A stretch of 64,000 nucleotides of DNA from Leucaena leucocephala (Eukaryota; Streptophyta; Magnoliopsida; Fabales; Fabaceae). The position numbers were made by a program, and so were the translations under genes. Of this stretch, positions 36,781-48,424 are shown piece after piece (the stretch's first letter is position 1; every line of letters starts with the position of its first letter). The notes beneath the pieces are model-generated. The model saw only the letters and a list, made by a program, of their open reading frames with translations, was not told where the DNA came from and did no database searches. The DNA lies in the NCBI GenBank assembly GCA_037074615.1, contig CM073562.1, positions 12,137,001-12,201,000 of the forward strand, in the 5' to 3' direction.

Positions 36781-37398
36781 TGGTAGAACATTTGTTTCTT
36801 TTCTATACATTTAGATAGTTTGAACCTTTGATCTCTTAGCGCTCCTCATTTTCTTCATATTTTATTTATGTTAGTTGATTTTTCAAGAACAAATGCCTTA
36901 AACAAGTTTTTATTTTTTTAAAATTCTTTTACAGATTTTTTTTAAATTTGTTTTTATAAACAATTTTCTAAAATTATTCTAAAAAAATAGAAAACAGAAA
37001 ACAAACAAACTCTTAATTATCCTTTTTTTTTTTTTGTTGTGTGTAGATTTTCTTATAAACCTTTTCTGGGGAATTCGAAAGCTGATGAAACGAAATAGCT
37101 TTTTATTTTCAAATTAGACAGACTTTTTATATTTAAATGCTACATGCAATATTATAGAGAGAATAAAATAAATTTCAAATGCAAACAAAAAATGGTAGCA
37201 AAAGCCACAATGCAAGTAAACCAATTGCTTTGTAAAGATGAAAATAGACTAAACCTTCAATAGGGCATGTAGCTTAGTCGGTTCTTATAATAAGACCTAA
37301 ATTATTTTAATAAATAGATCAGATTTTAAACCTATATAGAAAGGCATACGGGTTTAAATAGGCCAAACGTTTAAATATGCCAGACATTTTTTTACAAG
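36781..37398. other. AT-rich spacer
   Basis: No gene seen. A weak tRNA-like start (GTAGCTTAGTCGGTT at about 37269) is too diverged downstream to call. Confidence 0.4.
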
Positions 37399-37434
37399 GG
37401 TTGAAAGAATATATGAGATGGAGGGATTAAATGC

Positions 37435-37450
37435 TGAAGAATCTCTTGAA
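37435..37450. repeat. 16-bp target-site duplication, left (TGAAGAATCTCTTGAA)
   Basis: Repeated at 37675-37690 with one mismatch (TGAAGAATATCTTGAA). The intact TNL paralogue at about 43239 has it once. Confidence 0.85.
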
Positions 37451-37674
37451 TTTTTTTTTAAAGAATCAAATTTTTAGAAAGGGGTTACGCTCACCCACAA
37501 TCCAAGAGCATAGCAAAACCTCCATTCTTTCTAGGCGATATCAATATCGAGTAGAACGAGCCATCTATTATCCTTTAAGAGTTAAGATGCCTCTCCAAGC
37601 GCTATGATTAAAACTATAATAAAGTGATACTCCTAGAGATCAAACATACTCTAAATAGTCGTATGTCTCACCCT
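37451..37674 (-). mobile_element. SINE-like retroposon
   Basis: A 224 bp insertion with a T-run at its left end (poly-A in minus orientation) and 16 bp target duplications, features of LINE-machinery retroposition. Its 5' part on the minus strand contains GTTTGATCTC, a weak pol III B-box. Body sequence recurs at 38037-38215 in opposite orientation. The absence of the insert in the intact paralogue shows the empty site. Confidence 0.75.
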
Positions 37675-37690
37675 TGAAGAATATCTTGAA
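37675..37690. repeat. 16-bp target-site duplication, right
   Basis: Partner of 37435-37450, one mismatch. Confidence 0.85.
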
Positions 37691-38036
37691 TTGTTAAAGT
37701 TGGAAGGCAACGCTTGTTGATGATCCAACATACAAGGATGCTGTGGAGTATGTGATAAGTTATGCCGACGGTCTTCCCTTAGCCATTAAATTAATAGGCT
37801 CTGATTTGTATTGTAAGGATGTGAATGAGTGGGAATCAAAGTTAGATGGATGTAAAAAAATCCCTCATGATAAGATTCAACAAATATTAAGAGTAAGCTA
37901 TGATGCTTAGAAACTCTTGAAAAGGAAGTCTTTCTTGATATTGCTTGCTTCTTCAAAGGAAGTGGATTGAGTAAAACATCTTCCATCACCTCCATTTCCC
38001 CCATACCAAGCATACCCAGAGACAAGAAATTCTTAA

Positions 38037-38215
38037 ATATCACTTTTTTATAGTTCTAGTCGTAACACTTGGAGATACATATTAACTTCTAGATATTTAG
38101 ATTTACGTCTGAAGATAATTGATAGCTCGCCCTACCCGATATTAGTATCATTTAGAAAGAAAAGAAACTCCATCCAACCTCTTTCCAAAAGTTTTTATAC
38201 AAAAAAATAATTCCC
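38037..38215 (+). mobile_element. Second, diverged copy of the SINE-like family
   Basis: The plus strand shares ordered blocks with the minus strand of 37451-37674: ATATCACTTTTTTATAG, CACTTGGAGA, GATAATTGATAGCTCG, CGATATTAGTATC and an A-run end near 38203. It appears 5'-truncated. Target duplications were not resolved. Confidence 0.55.
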
Positions 38216-41150
38216 AAGTAGCATTTTATCTTGTTCCTTCATTGTTCAAGGCTGTCCCTCGATCATATCCATTGCTCATTCGCCCAATGAGTTCCCTGTA
38301 ATCCCAAGTTCTTGAGAGTTTCTCCCCATGGCCCAAGAAACTTCTTTTTTTAATAATAATTTTATTTTTATATTATATTTAATAATGTATATATTATTTT
38401 AATATATTAATAATTTAATTGATGAATAAATACTATGGACATTTGCATATTTTTCTTACCTAATTTACCATTATTTTCAACCTATTAAATGGATGCCTTC
38501 AAGCTTTCGTCTCCAAATCTTGTCCACAAATTTGCTCTTCCTTTTTAAAGAAACTTGCTTCTAGTATAGTTACATGGGAGAAAAGAAGGGTTGAGATTCA
38601 GGCAAATTTCAATAGTAAAACTACAACTCAATATATAATGTGCCATGTTAATTCACTAAGCATGTATGCAGCCAATGCAAGAGCAACACTTTAAGCAAAT
38701 ACACATAGCTACTACACAACTCAAACAAGGTATTACATATTCAAAAGTATCATCATAGCTTAGGCAAATAATCATGCAAACAACCAAGCACAAATATATA
38801 AGAGTTAGTAAGTTCCATTATCTTTTGTCTTCATACCATTTACCTTCTCTTGCTTGGACTTCTTTGATCTTATTTCTGTCTTTACTTGATAGCAATGCCA
38901 AATCCTAATAATTATTCATATAGGAAAAATCAATACTTGAACTTTGGGACCATTGCATAATAAGTCTCTTCACATAATCCCAATATCTCCCTCTCTTACT
39001 TAGTTCTTTATCTTTGTTTGCTAACTTACTTATTATCTTCAGATATACTTAGAGTTTAACTTTACTCTATTCCTTCTCTTAAACTCATTGCAATATCCGA
39101 TTCTATAAAACTCTAATCTGTTGCCATTGAATTTGGCCGAACGGGACAATGAAAAGTTGTTCAAATTCCATTTTATTGTCTTAAAACACCTCCTATGAGC
39201 TTCTAAACATAGCTTAGAGCTATTAAACCCTTCCTGATGGGGTATGTTAGTACTAAATTTTAGCATATAACTATTGCATAATTAACTCCTCTCATACCCC
39301 AGCTTAACACCTTTTCATTTAATTCTTTCTTTGGTTCCTTTTCTTAAATTCCAACTTATTGGAATAATTTTATCTCTTTAATTCATTGAGGCATTCACGT
39401 TTAAAGAATACCACTTCCTTCCCTTTTCATCAAAGCTGGCCAAAACATAAACATATATATATATATACACACACACACAATTAACAATTTCACTTTTATA
39501 TCTATCTATGGCTTTCTTAACCAAACACTTTAACATTTCCTTTGAATTTCAGCCTTCAATTTCCAATTCGACAATCATTCCTCCCATAAATTAAAACAAC
39601 ACTACTAACATACAACTCCCTTGGCATTTATAAACTTTAGCCCTCTTTATGGGATCTGAAAAGTATTTTCCAGACTTAACACTCTTTTTAAATGGCATGG
39701 CTAAATAATTTTAACAACACATTCTGGCCCCCATTTTCCCATATCTCTAGGCCTATATGCGCATATATATATCATTTACCAAGTCTCAATTTCCCCCTTT
39801 TGACTTATTAAAGCCATTTATAAAAACAAAATCTATGTTTCTCTATTATTGAACAAAGCTGTCCATATAATGGAGAAGAGTAAAATTCATGAACTTAAAC
39901 TCAATTCCAAAGCCACTTTGTCACATTAATCTTCTCCTTATCAAACTGAAATTTTAACTTCATTTACATTTAATTTGTTTCAGAACAAACAATAATTCAT
40001 AGCTATTTTTCTTGAATTTTTCAAAAGCACTAAACTTTTAATTTTAAAATAGTTATTAAATCATTTAGAAATTTTTTAAGAAATAAATTCTTTTATAATT
40101 TTCTAAATGCTTTTAATAATTTTTTCTTTAATTTTCTTATGCCCAAAATTATTTTTAAATACTTATTCTTTATTTATTTTTTTGTAGAATTTCACGTTTT
40201 AAGCTTTTTAATTTTAGAATAATACTTTTGATCTCAATAATTTCTTATAAATTTTTTATCAAAATTTGGAAACCCATAATAGTAAAAATTCATTATGAAA
40301 GATCTATACGGCAAAGCAGGGTTTCAGAAAGATTTTTGTAGCATGACAAATTTTTTTGAAAAAAAGATTTCCATAAATATTTTGTTTGCGTGTGGAAAAA
40401 GAGATTTTGTTGGACGCGTTTCATAAAACTAGAAATCTTTTACAACAAATATTTGCTCTCACCCCTAAACAAGCAAAGCTTTTCTCACTATAAGTTGTTT
40501 CCAGTTTCGTGTAACATCGGTATTGAATAGAAAATTTTCTTTCCGACAAAAAAAAAACTAAAAAATAGAAATTTCTCTGCAAATTTCAGAAGACCCTTTA
40601 ATACGGCAATTTTATATCTAAGCTTCAGAGATTGTATATGCCGACCAGGCTGAAGGCTAAAGCTAGGAAGGCAAGAGAAAATGTTCTGAATTTTGAAATA
40701 TGTATATCTTCACAATTATATATACTGATTTCAAATTTTGAGATCCAAAGTAGTATTTTATGAAGGATTTTCCCTAAAATAAATTTTAAATGCACAAATC
40801 AAATATGAGAAGCAAGCAACCTCTATCTTTCTTTCTAAAGGTCATTCATCTTAGATATTTTCTAAATTTATCTTGCATATTTTCAACGCTAACCTTTTAT
40901 TGTTTCCAATTTTCCAGTAATCATTTCAATACTTATCTTCCACATTTTCAGTACAAAAAATAACTAAATATTAGAGTTGAAAAATATGGAAAATAAGTCT
41001 AAAAAATATCTAAGATGACTATTGGAATAGTAGGAAAAAATTAATTATTAAAAATGTTAAAGATGAGTACTAAACATAAACGTATGTAATATAAATACTG
41101 AAAAAATGGTAGACGGGTGTTAAAAAAGTTAACTTAAAAGATACTTTAAA
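38216..41150. other. AT-rich spacer upstream of the TNL, no gene seen
   Basis: About 2.9 kb of AT-rich DNA with small AT and CA runs (for example about 39452-39478). I find no coding signature, RNA gene or element with clear ends. Confidence 0.5.
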
Positions 41151-42027
41151 GACAATTGCACTAAAAATTACTACCTTTTGTATCCTTTCTGGTGACTCGA
41201 ACGTCACAGAAGGGGTCAAGGTAAGTAAAAAATAAAACGAAACCAAAGGGGAAGAAGTTTCAGAAGCTTCTGAAGTGATAGCCCAGCGCCATTCTTCATT
41301 CTTCTGTCGGTGGGTGTCCCTGCCTCCATCCGTCGCCTCCTGTGGGTGTCTTCCTCCCCCTTCCTCGTTCTTCTGTCATCTTCGTCGGTCAATCTCTTCT
41401 TCCTCATGTGCTCCGTGACGCAACCTTGAGAGGGTGTGGGCACAGCTTATCTCTTCCTTCCTTCCTTTCTCTTTTGGTGCGTCGTGAGTAAGGTTAAAAC
41501 TTTCCACTTTCTGCTACGTTGCGTGTGATTAGGATTAAAACTTTCTCATTTGCTCCTTATTTCTTTTCCGAGCTGTTTTGGGAATTGAGGAGTTGAAGGG
41601 CTGTTTGTTTTATCTATTCTGTTTTTTTTTATTATAAAACTGTTTTTAATAATTGTTTTTACCGTTAACTTAAATAAATAATAGTCGGCCGCGGTTGCCA
41701 ATGGCGGAGATCATTGGCGGTGAGGGTGGTCGCCAGCAGTGGAGGCGGTTGTTAGTGGCCGATGTCAGTGGCTGTCAATTGCTTTGACGGTCGTCGGTGG
41801 TGGTGGCAGACGACGGCGTTGGCGGTCGTCAATGGTGGCGGTTGTCTATAGTCGCCGACAGTGTTAGCTGTCGTCCATTTGAGAAATTGAAGATTCTATT
41901 CGTTTAAATTTTTTTCTTAGTTTTATGTTGCAAATTATTTTTCAAATTTCCTTGTGGACTCGTAATTTTCCTCTTTTAGAGGGTGCGCATGTGTTATTAT
42001 CATTTCTATCTTCTAGTACAAGCAATT
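41151..42027 (+). promoter_or_regulatory. Probable promoter and 5' leader of the TNL
   Basis: The composition changes from AT-rich spacer to a C/T-rich block (41280-41480) and then a GC-rich, GGTGG/GTCG-repetitive block (41690-41870) just before the coding start. A T-rich tract ending in TTTTAG at about 41974-41979 could be a 3' splice site, so a leader intron is possible. An in-frame ATG at 41983 would add 15 residues. No transcription start can be fixed. Confidence 0.4.
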
Positions 42028-45000
42028 ATGACAGGGAGAGCAAAAGCATCTTCAATATACTATCAACGGAGGTACCATGTCTTCCTCAATTTTAGAGGCG
42101 AAGATACTCGTTATGGTTTCACAGGAAATCTATATAAGGCCCTTCATAAAATGGGGATTCACACTTTCTTTGATGACAAGGACATAGGAATAGGAGATGA
42201 AATTGCACCAAAGCTTCTCCAAGCAATCAAGGAATCAAGGATGGCCATTGCTGTATTTTCTGAGAATTATGCTTCCTCAACATTTTGCCTCAATGAACTT
42301 GTCCAAATCCATCAATGTATTATGGGAAATGGTCGAGTAGTTTGGCCAATTTTTTATGATGTGGAGCCTTCTGAAGTACGACATCAAAGAGGGAAATACG
42401 GAAAAGCACTACTTGCACATGAACAAAACTCAAGGGCTGATGAAGACAAGATAAACAGTTGGAAGCACGCACTACGAGAAGTAGCTAATCTTAAAGGCTC
42501 GTCACATGATCCAAGGTTTTTCACAACTTTTATTTTCTGTTTTTTAGTTAGCTAGTTTCTATGGTTAGATTAGAAGAAAATTAAAACAATAATTATGCAT
42601 GCACATGAAAAACGTATTGGATGGATTCAATTAGAATTGAGTGAGATTTCTGTTCACTTTTCCAGGAAAAATTATGAATACGAACTCATTGATGATATTG
42701 TGAACGGCATCCTTAGAATAATCAAAAGGGACCCTCTCCATGTTGCTGAACATCCAGTTGGTTTAAATTCTCGCGTGGAAAAAATAAATTCTCTACTACA
42801 ACTTGGGTCAAATAATGAGGTCATCATGTTAGGAATTTGTGGAATTGGAGGAATAGGTAAAACAACGATAGCACGTGCTTTGTATAATGCAATTGCAGAT
42901 CATTTTGATTATTTGTGCTTTCTCAATGATATCAAAGGAGAATCTCGAAACCATGGCCTAAAACAAGTGCAAGCCAGCATGCTTTCAAGCATTTTAGAGC
43001 AAAAGATGGAAATTGAAGACATTTATCGAGGAGTTGAGCTCATAAAAGGGATACTCACAGATAAGAAAATTCTTTTGATTCTTGATAATGTAGATGAACG
43101 ACAACAATTAGAAATGTTAGCTGGGGCATGTGACTGGTTTGGTTTGGGGAGCAGGATCATTATAACAACAAGGGATATACAATTACTTAAGAGGCATAAG
43201 GTTAAAAGAATATATGAGATGGAGGGATTAAATGCTGAAGAATCTCTTGAATTGTTAAGTTGGAAAGCCTTTGAAAAGACGCAAGTGGATGATCAAACAT
43301 ACAAGGATGTTGTGCAGCGTGTGATAAGTTATGCCGACGGTCTTCCCTTAGCCATTGAATTAATAGGCTCTGACTTGTATGAGAAGAGTGTAAGGGAGTG
43401 GGAATCTATGTTAGATGGATGCAAAGGAACCCCTCATAATAAGATTCAACAGATATTAAAAGTAAGCTATGATGGGTTACAAGAATATCAACAAGATACT
43501 TTTCTTGATATTGCTTGCTTCTACAAAGGGAGTGAATTGGAATATGTCAAAAAGATGGTGGCAAGGGCTCATGATTTTGATCCAGATTATCATATTGGAG
43601 TGTTGATAGACAAATGCCTCATAAACATTGGAAGTTATAATCACATTGGAATGCATGATCTCATTCAAGACATGGGAAGAGAGATCGTTCGTCAAGAATC
43701 ACCAAAAAACCCAGGAAAACGCAGTAGGCTGTGGTCAAGTAAAGATATTCTGCGCGTTTTAGAGAGAAATGAAGTAAGTCTAACGCTAATTGGAATTATT
43801 CACTTTTTCTTGCTTGCCAAATAATTTTTACCTTTTTGGCCCATAATTTCTTGCTGGTATTACAATTGATGAGATTTATATTTATTTGACTTTTTTTATA
43901 AAGATAATGCATAGAATTAAGAACAAGAGGGCTGGCGGATGAAAGGAACTTCCATAAGATTCACCCAAAGCTTGACTTGATTAATTTCTTAAGTTTAATT
44001 TGTGCTGTTTATTATTGCGTGGTTTTAATTTTGAATAAGGATTTTTCTCTATTTTATTGTATTTAATTTTGTGAGTATTTACGTTATGATTTAATATTTA
44101 TTGGCTAAAACATAAACGCAAAATATCTATCTAAAGGATAAAAAACTTATATGTTTATGACATGTTTGTCCAATCAAATTAAAAACAAGTATTTTTTTTT
44201 TAATTTTGTAATCAAAACTATCATATATTTAAAATTTTAAAAACTAGTTTTCTTTATTAAAGTTCTGAATGCATATAGTTCAATTAAATGACTGTCATAT
44301 ACACAAGAAAACATATATATATATATATATATATATAAGACTTAAGTAATATATATTGCATGGGTCGATCAATTTGAATTGTTTGCTACCTGCTTATAGT
44401 TGTGGTTTTGATTTTGATAAGGAATTCCTTTTTCATCATTTTGTTTTATGATATGTTTATCAGCGTTTATTATTCATATAACTAACTATAGCTTGAAAAC
44501 CTTTAACATTATTTCAGTAGCTTCGAATATGTGATTTTTTTCTATTTACTATTCTACATATATCAAACTTCTAATGTTTAGCTAATTTCTTTTATTTTTG
44601 GTTTGAAAGGGCACAAATGAAATTATAATCATAATTCAAGATGAATGGTCCAAATGCATAGATGTAAATTGGAATGGAAAAGCCTTCAAGAGTATGAACA
44701 GTCTCAAAATTCTTATTCTTAAGAATACAAAATTTTCACAAGGTCCCAAATATCTCCCTGGTAGTTTAGCAGTATTGAGATGGAGAGGATATCCTTCACC
44801 AAATCTGCCATGTGGTTTTCGTCCAAAGGATCTTGTTGAATTCGATGTGGGAGATAGTAATTTCTGTTCAATGCAAACAATTAGCAAGGCAAGCTAAGCA
44901 CCCCCAATCTTATGTGTATTGTTTTGGTTTGCTGGCTTGTATTTGATCATTTGTTTGATTAGACCTTTTTATGTGTTTTTGTTTGGGCAGATAATGCAGA

Positions 45001-48000
45001 ATGTGAGTGTTTTGAACTTTGGACGCTGCCAGTATATTAGGCAGATACCTAATGTATCTGGCCTCTCAAGTTTAAAGCAGTTATGGCTTCCCTGTTGCGA
45101 AAATTTGATTGAAATTGATAATTCGGTTGGACAATTACCGAAACTTGAAATATTGGATGTACATGACTGTACACAGCTTAAGACTTTTCCAAGCGAATTG
45201 AATACTCCCTCTCTTGATTATTTGGGTCTTCGCGATTGCTCGAATCTGAATTACTTTCCAGAAATAGTAGCTAGGGACATGAAAATATCATATTTGGAAT
45301 TGAGTGGAACTAGTATAAATCAATTGCCACGATCAATTGAAAATCTTACTAAACTTGAATGTGTTGACATTGAAAAGAGCATTGGAAGGTCAATGATGCT
45401 ACCAAGTAGCATTTCGTCGTTGGCCAAACTTTATCGTATACATATTGAAGAATGTGAGGAGTTGCTTATGGATGTGAGGTCAATAATATGTCCATACATA
45501 AGGCATCTTGGTCTCTTTGATTGTAATATATCCAATGAGAACCTTCGAATTTATCTTACATCATTCTCCAATGTTGTTTCTTTGGTCTTGATGGGCAGTC
45601 GTTTCACAATTTTGCCCGCATGCATAGAAGATTGTCAAAAATTGGTTGATCTTGTGCTAGATAAATGCAAGAATCTAATACAAGTGGAAAAGGTTCCACC
45701 AAGCATAAAAAAACTAAGGGCAGTAGATTGCTTATCGTTGAGTTCAGAGTCCAAAAGGTTATTGCTGAGTAAGGTCAATTTCTATCTCTTTGTTTTCTGA
45801 TATTGACATCCATTGAGTATATATGACTTCATTTGTTTTATGTTTCTCAACATTTTTCTTTTGATTCGCAGGACTTACTTGCATCTACAGTAGCGATCAA
45901 CGATCAACCTTGTGCTCCTTGTAATCTGTACGAGAAAGCATGTTTTTGTGTGCCGGGAGGAAGCATCCCAGAGTGGTTCGATCACTATAGCAAAGGACCT
46001 TCCATTTCTTTTTGGTTTCGTGGCTACTTCTTCCCATCTCTTTGTCTTTGTGCTATTCTTGAAGCAACTGAGTCTAAGTTTCTGACTTTCCAAACAGAAG
46101 TGTTCATAAATGATAAAATGGCACATAAAAGCAAGTCCTGGTTGGGGCGGGCAGGATATTGTGGGGATCATATAACTGTGCATTATATATGGGATTTCAA
46201 TATAAACAAATCATTTGAAGAAGATCAATGGACTCATGCAAAGATTTGTTGTCAGCTTTTAGATTCCAAAGATGATGCAAAAGAGAGTGGAATCTATGTA
46301 ATCAGAGATGAATGGACCAATATGGAACATATCCGATTCACTGATCCTTTTCGAAGTTCAGATTTCTTGAGGGGTGACCAAGGTATGGTGTTATCGCCAT
46401 TCTTTTATAATGTAATTTAATTAGATGAATGAATGAGTATTGAATGTTTCTCTTTCATAATAATAATAATAATAATAATAAAGATTTCTTTTTCGTTTCA
46501 CTTATAGATTGCAAGTTGTATGAAACAAATATGGATGCTTCCACAGAAGAAGATGAACCCCTTAACATAGTAAGTTCATGATTTGAGGGTTTGTTTAACA
46601 TTAAGCCATATAGCATTTCACTTCTAGCTAGTTAACTATGACACTTCAATTTGTTTGTTGTTGTTGTTGTTGTTTCTTATGTTCAGAATTCGTTAGATAT
46701 ACCATCGAGATGCCATAAAAAAAGGAAAAGAAACTGCTTGATGAAGCAGCACGAAAACAATGCAAATTCTCCCAATGCTAATCATCTGGACTCCATCAAC
46801 AACCAAGGTATGCGTGCGGGCATGCATGTGAGAAGCATCAATAGGGTATAAGATTTTAGGGATGATTATAACTTAGGTTACAAGGTTTTGAAATAAAATT
46901 AACAATATAATGTTTACAAGTGGCTCTACTAGTTACCAAGGTAACATATAAGGTGCTTTGCTTTAATTCATGGCAAGTTTGATATATTGAAGTTTTCTTA
47001 GGGTGCGCAACAGAAGGTGACACTGCTACAAAAAATCCTTTCTTCCCATTCCAAAGTGAGAAGCAACATACACACTCAAGTGCTGTTCTAGACTTTGACT
47101 CGTTAAAACGACTATCTGCTGCGTGTCGAAGACTTGCTTTTCCTATCTCAATTCATATGAATAGTGGTATTGTGGGTTCTCAATTGGAATATGATTTCTA
47201 CATTACCAAGCAAGATGTCATTGAATTCCTAAGCATGCAAGAGTTGTGCATAACCATTATCCAACTCTTTATTACGTACGTAACTTTATTTTCATTTCTG
47301 GTCGTAACATATTATCTATGCATTTAGCTCTCTCACACCACTCACATATTGGCATGAAATTTGATAGGTTTTGCTACGACCTTTGCATCTTTAGAGTAAT
47401 TGATGATAGGTTTGGATTCTTGTGTCCGAATGCGGTTCAAGGTGTAGGGCGTACACGAGAAGATAGAATATGTTACATTGGAAGCACTATCAAGGAAGGC
47501 AATAAGCAATGTTGGCTTGCACCAATTCATGAAGGGTATAATAAGTTTATTATTAGTATGTAAATAATCAATCTGATATTATAATAATTAATTGATAATA
47601 TTGTAGGAACCACTGGACATTATGTGCTATTTGCCTAAAGTCGAATATCATTTATTGGTTTGATTCACTAGGAGGAGAGCAAAGCGAAGATATTGAGAAA
47701 GTATTCACTGAGTAAGTTTATTCTTGTAAAACTTTGTTTGGTGACTTTATTAGTCAATAATCTCTAATTTCTTAAATGTATTTAATAATAGAGCCCTTGA
47801 GACGTACCAGATTATTGGAGGAAGGAACATCAAATGGCTACGACCAAATGTAAGTTGCTAGTTTAAACTTTATTAGATCTCATTTTTGCAGTTTCAAATT
47901 CTAGTTACTCATATTTCTTCATTTGTAGTGTCCTCGTCAAGTTGGAGATAAAGAATGTGGATACTACATCATGGGATATATGTATGACATCATTGATATT

Positions 48001-48268
48001 AACAAAGTTGACTCATTAGACATGGTAATTAATATATTCCCCAATCGGTCTCCTCATGGTAATTGATGTTATGAGGTATTAATTAATAGTTATGATGGGT
48101 TTGATCAAACTCTTGCAGCACTTCAATAATCTACAATGCTATTCGCAAGAAGATATCAACTTCATTCGGAACAGGTGGTCAGCCTATTTATTGGAGTTTC
48201 ATGTACACACAGATTGTCGTTCGAGACATGTGACACGTGTGAAGAGCTTATTATTTGGGCGGACTTAA
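42028..48268 (+). CDS. TIR-NBS-LRR immune receptor with C-terminal Ulp1/C48 protease domain
   Basis: Model of 13 exons: 42028-42515, 42666-43773, 44610-44888, 44991-45773, 45872-46382, 46508-46569, 46687-46807, 47002-47275, 47368-47535, 47607-47711, 47792-47849, 47929-48024, 48119-48268. All phases agree: 4203 nt, about 1400 residues. TIR (about 14-160) has FLNFRGEDTR and the NADase-type Glu90 in FCLNELV. NB-ARC (163-532) has P-loop GIGGIGKTT (222), LLILDNVD, GSRIIITTRD, GLPLA (388) and MHD (492-494). LRRs span 533-886. The post-LRR jelly-roll-type domain follows (PGGSIPEWFDHYSKGPSISF). Next come KKRKR (1088-1092, possible nuclear signal) and a Ulp1-like domain with His1267, Asp1284, Gln1323 and Cys1329. 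Known TNLs sense effectors and signal through NAD cleavage; a protease domain acting as bait or as a deSUMOylase is inference. The alternative is a TNL ending after exon 5-7 with a separate protease gene downstream. Confidence 0.8.
44889..44990 (+). other. Noncanonical GC-AG intron (intron 3 of the TNL)
   Basis: The exon boundary AAG is followed by GCAAGC rather than GT. The acceptor is TTTGGGCAG. Both flanks are phase 0, and joining them gives TISK-IMQNVSVLNF, the usual TNL transition into the LRRs. GC donors with a strong AG|GCAAG context are an accepted minor class. No GT donor in the right phase is nearby. Confidence 0.75.
46460..46482. repeat. (AAT)n microsatellite in TNL intron 5
   Basis: About seven AAT units within the intron between exons 5 and 6. 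Confidence 0.85.
47050..48268 (+). other. Ulp1/C48-type cysteine protease domain encoded by TNL exons 8-13
   Basis: Six short exons encode AACRRLAFPISIHM..., FGFLCPNAVQG, EGNHWTLCAICLKSN, IYWFDSLGGE and CPRQVGDKECGYYIMGYMYD. These are the His, Asp, Gln and Cys blocks of C48 peptidases. His-Asp spacing (17) and Gln-Cys spacing (6) equal those of yeast Ulp1 (H514/D531, Q574/C580). Plant transposons (some MULE and CACTA types) carry related domains, so a transposon source is plausible. Here the domain is intron-rich and free of stops. Confidence 0.82.
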
Positions 48269-48418
48269 AAGAAATAAATAAGATATTTTACATATCAGTG
48301 TTTTGGGGAAATCGTCTAGTTTGTCAAAGACACACACACACATATATCCTTCATTTCCTCATATATCCATATAATGTATAAGAAGAGGTAAGACACTCCC
48401 CCTCTCTTTATCTTTTGT

Positions 48419-48424
48419 AATAAA
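48419..48424 (+). terminator. Candidate polyadenylation signal of the TNL
   Basis: AATAAA lies 151 bp after the stop codon at 48266-48268. Plant signals are loose, so this is only a candidate. Confidence 0.35.

Larger units (their letters stand above)
37399..37972 (+). pseudogene. NB-ARC fragment of a TNL, interrupted by a SINE-like insertion
   Basis: The sequence parallels exon 2 of the intact TNL at 43205-43535: RIYEMEGLNAEESLE, then (after the insertion at 37451-37674) YADGLPLAIKLIGSDLY, EWESKLDGCKK, KIQQILRVSYDA and FLDIACFFKGSGL. GLPLA and the ARC2 region are recognisable. P-loop, TIR and LRR parts are absent. A deletion after the LKLE junction, a stop at about 37909 and frameshifts make it nonfunctional. 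It lies 4 kb upstream of the intact gene in the same orientation, which suggests a local duplication of the TNL followed by decay. Confidence 0.9.

Noticed and set aside
37263..37340. tRNA-like start (GTAGCTTAGTCGGTT)
   Set aside because: Only the A-box region fits. No B-box of quality, no acceptor stem, no element ends.
48136..48381. 81-codon ORF overlapping the end of the TNL-protease gene
   Set aside because: It is out of frame with exon 13, whose frame continues the C48 domain. No domain of its own.
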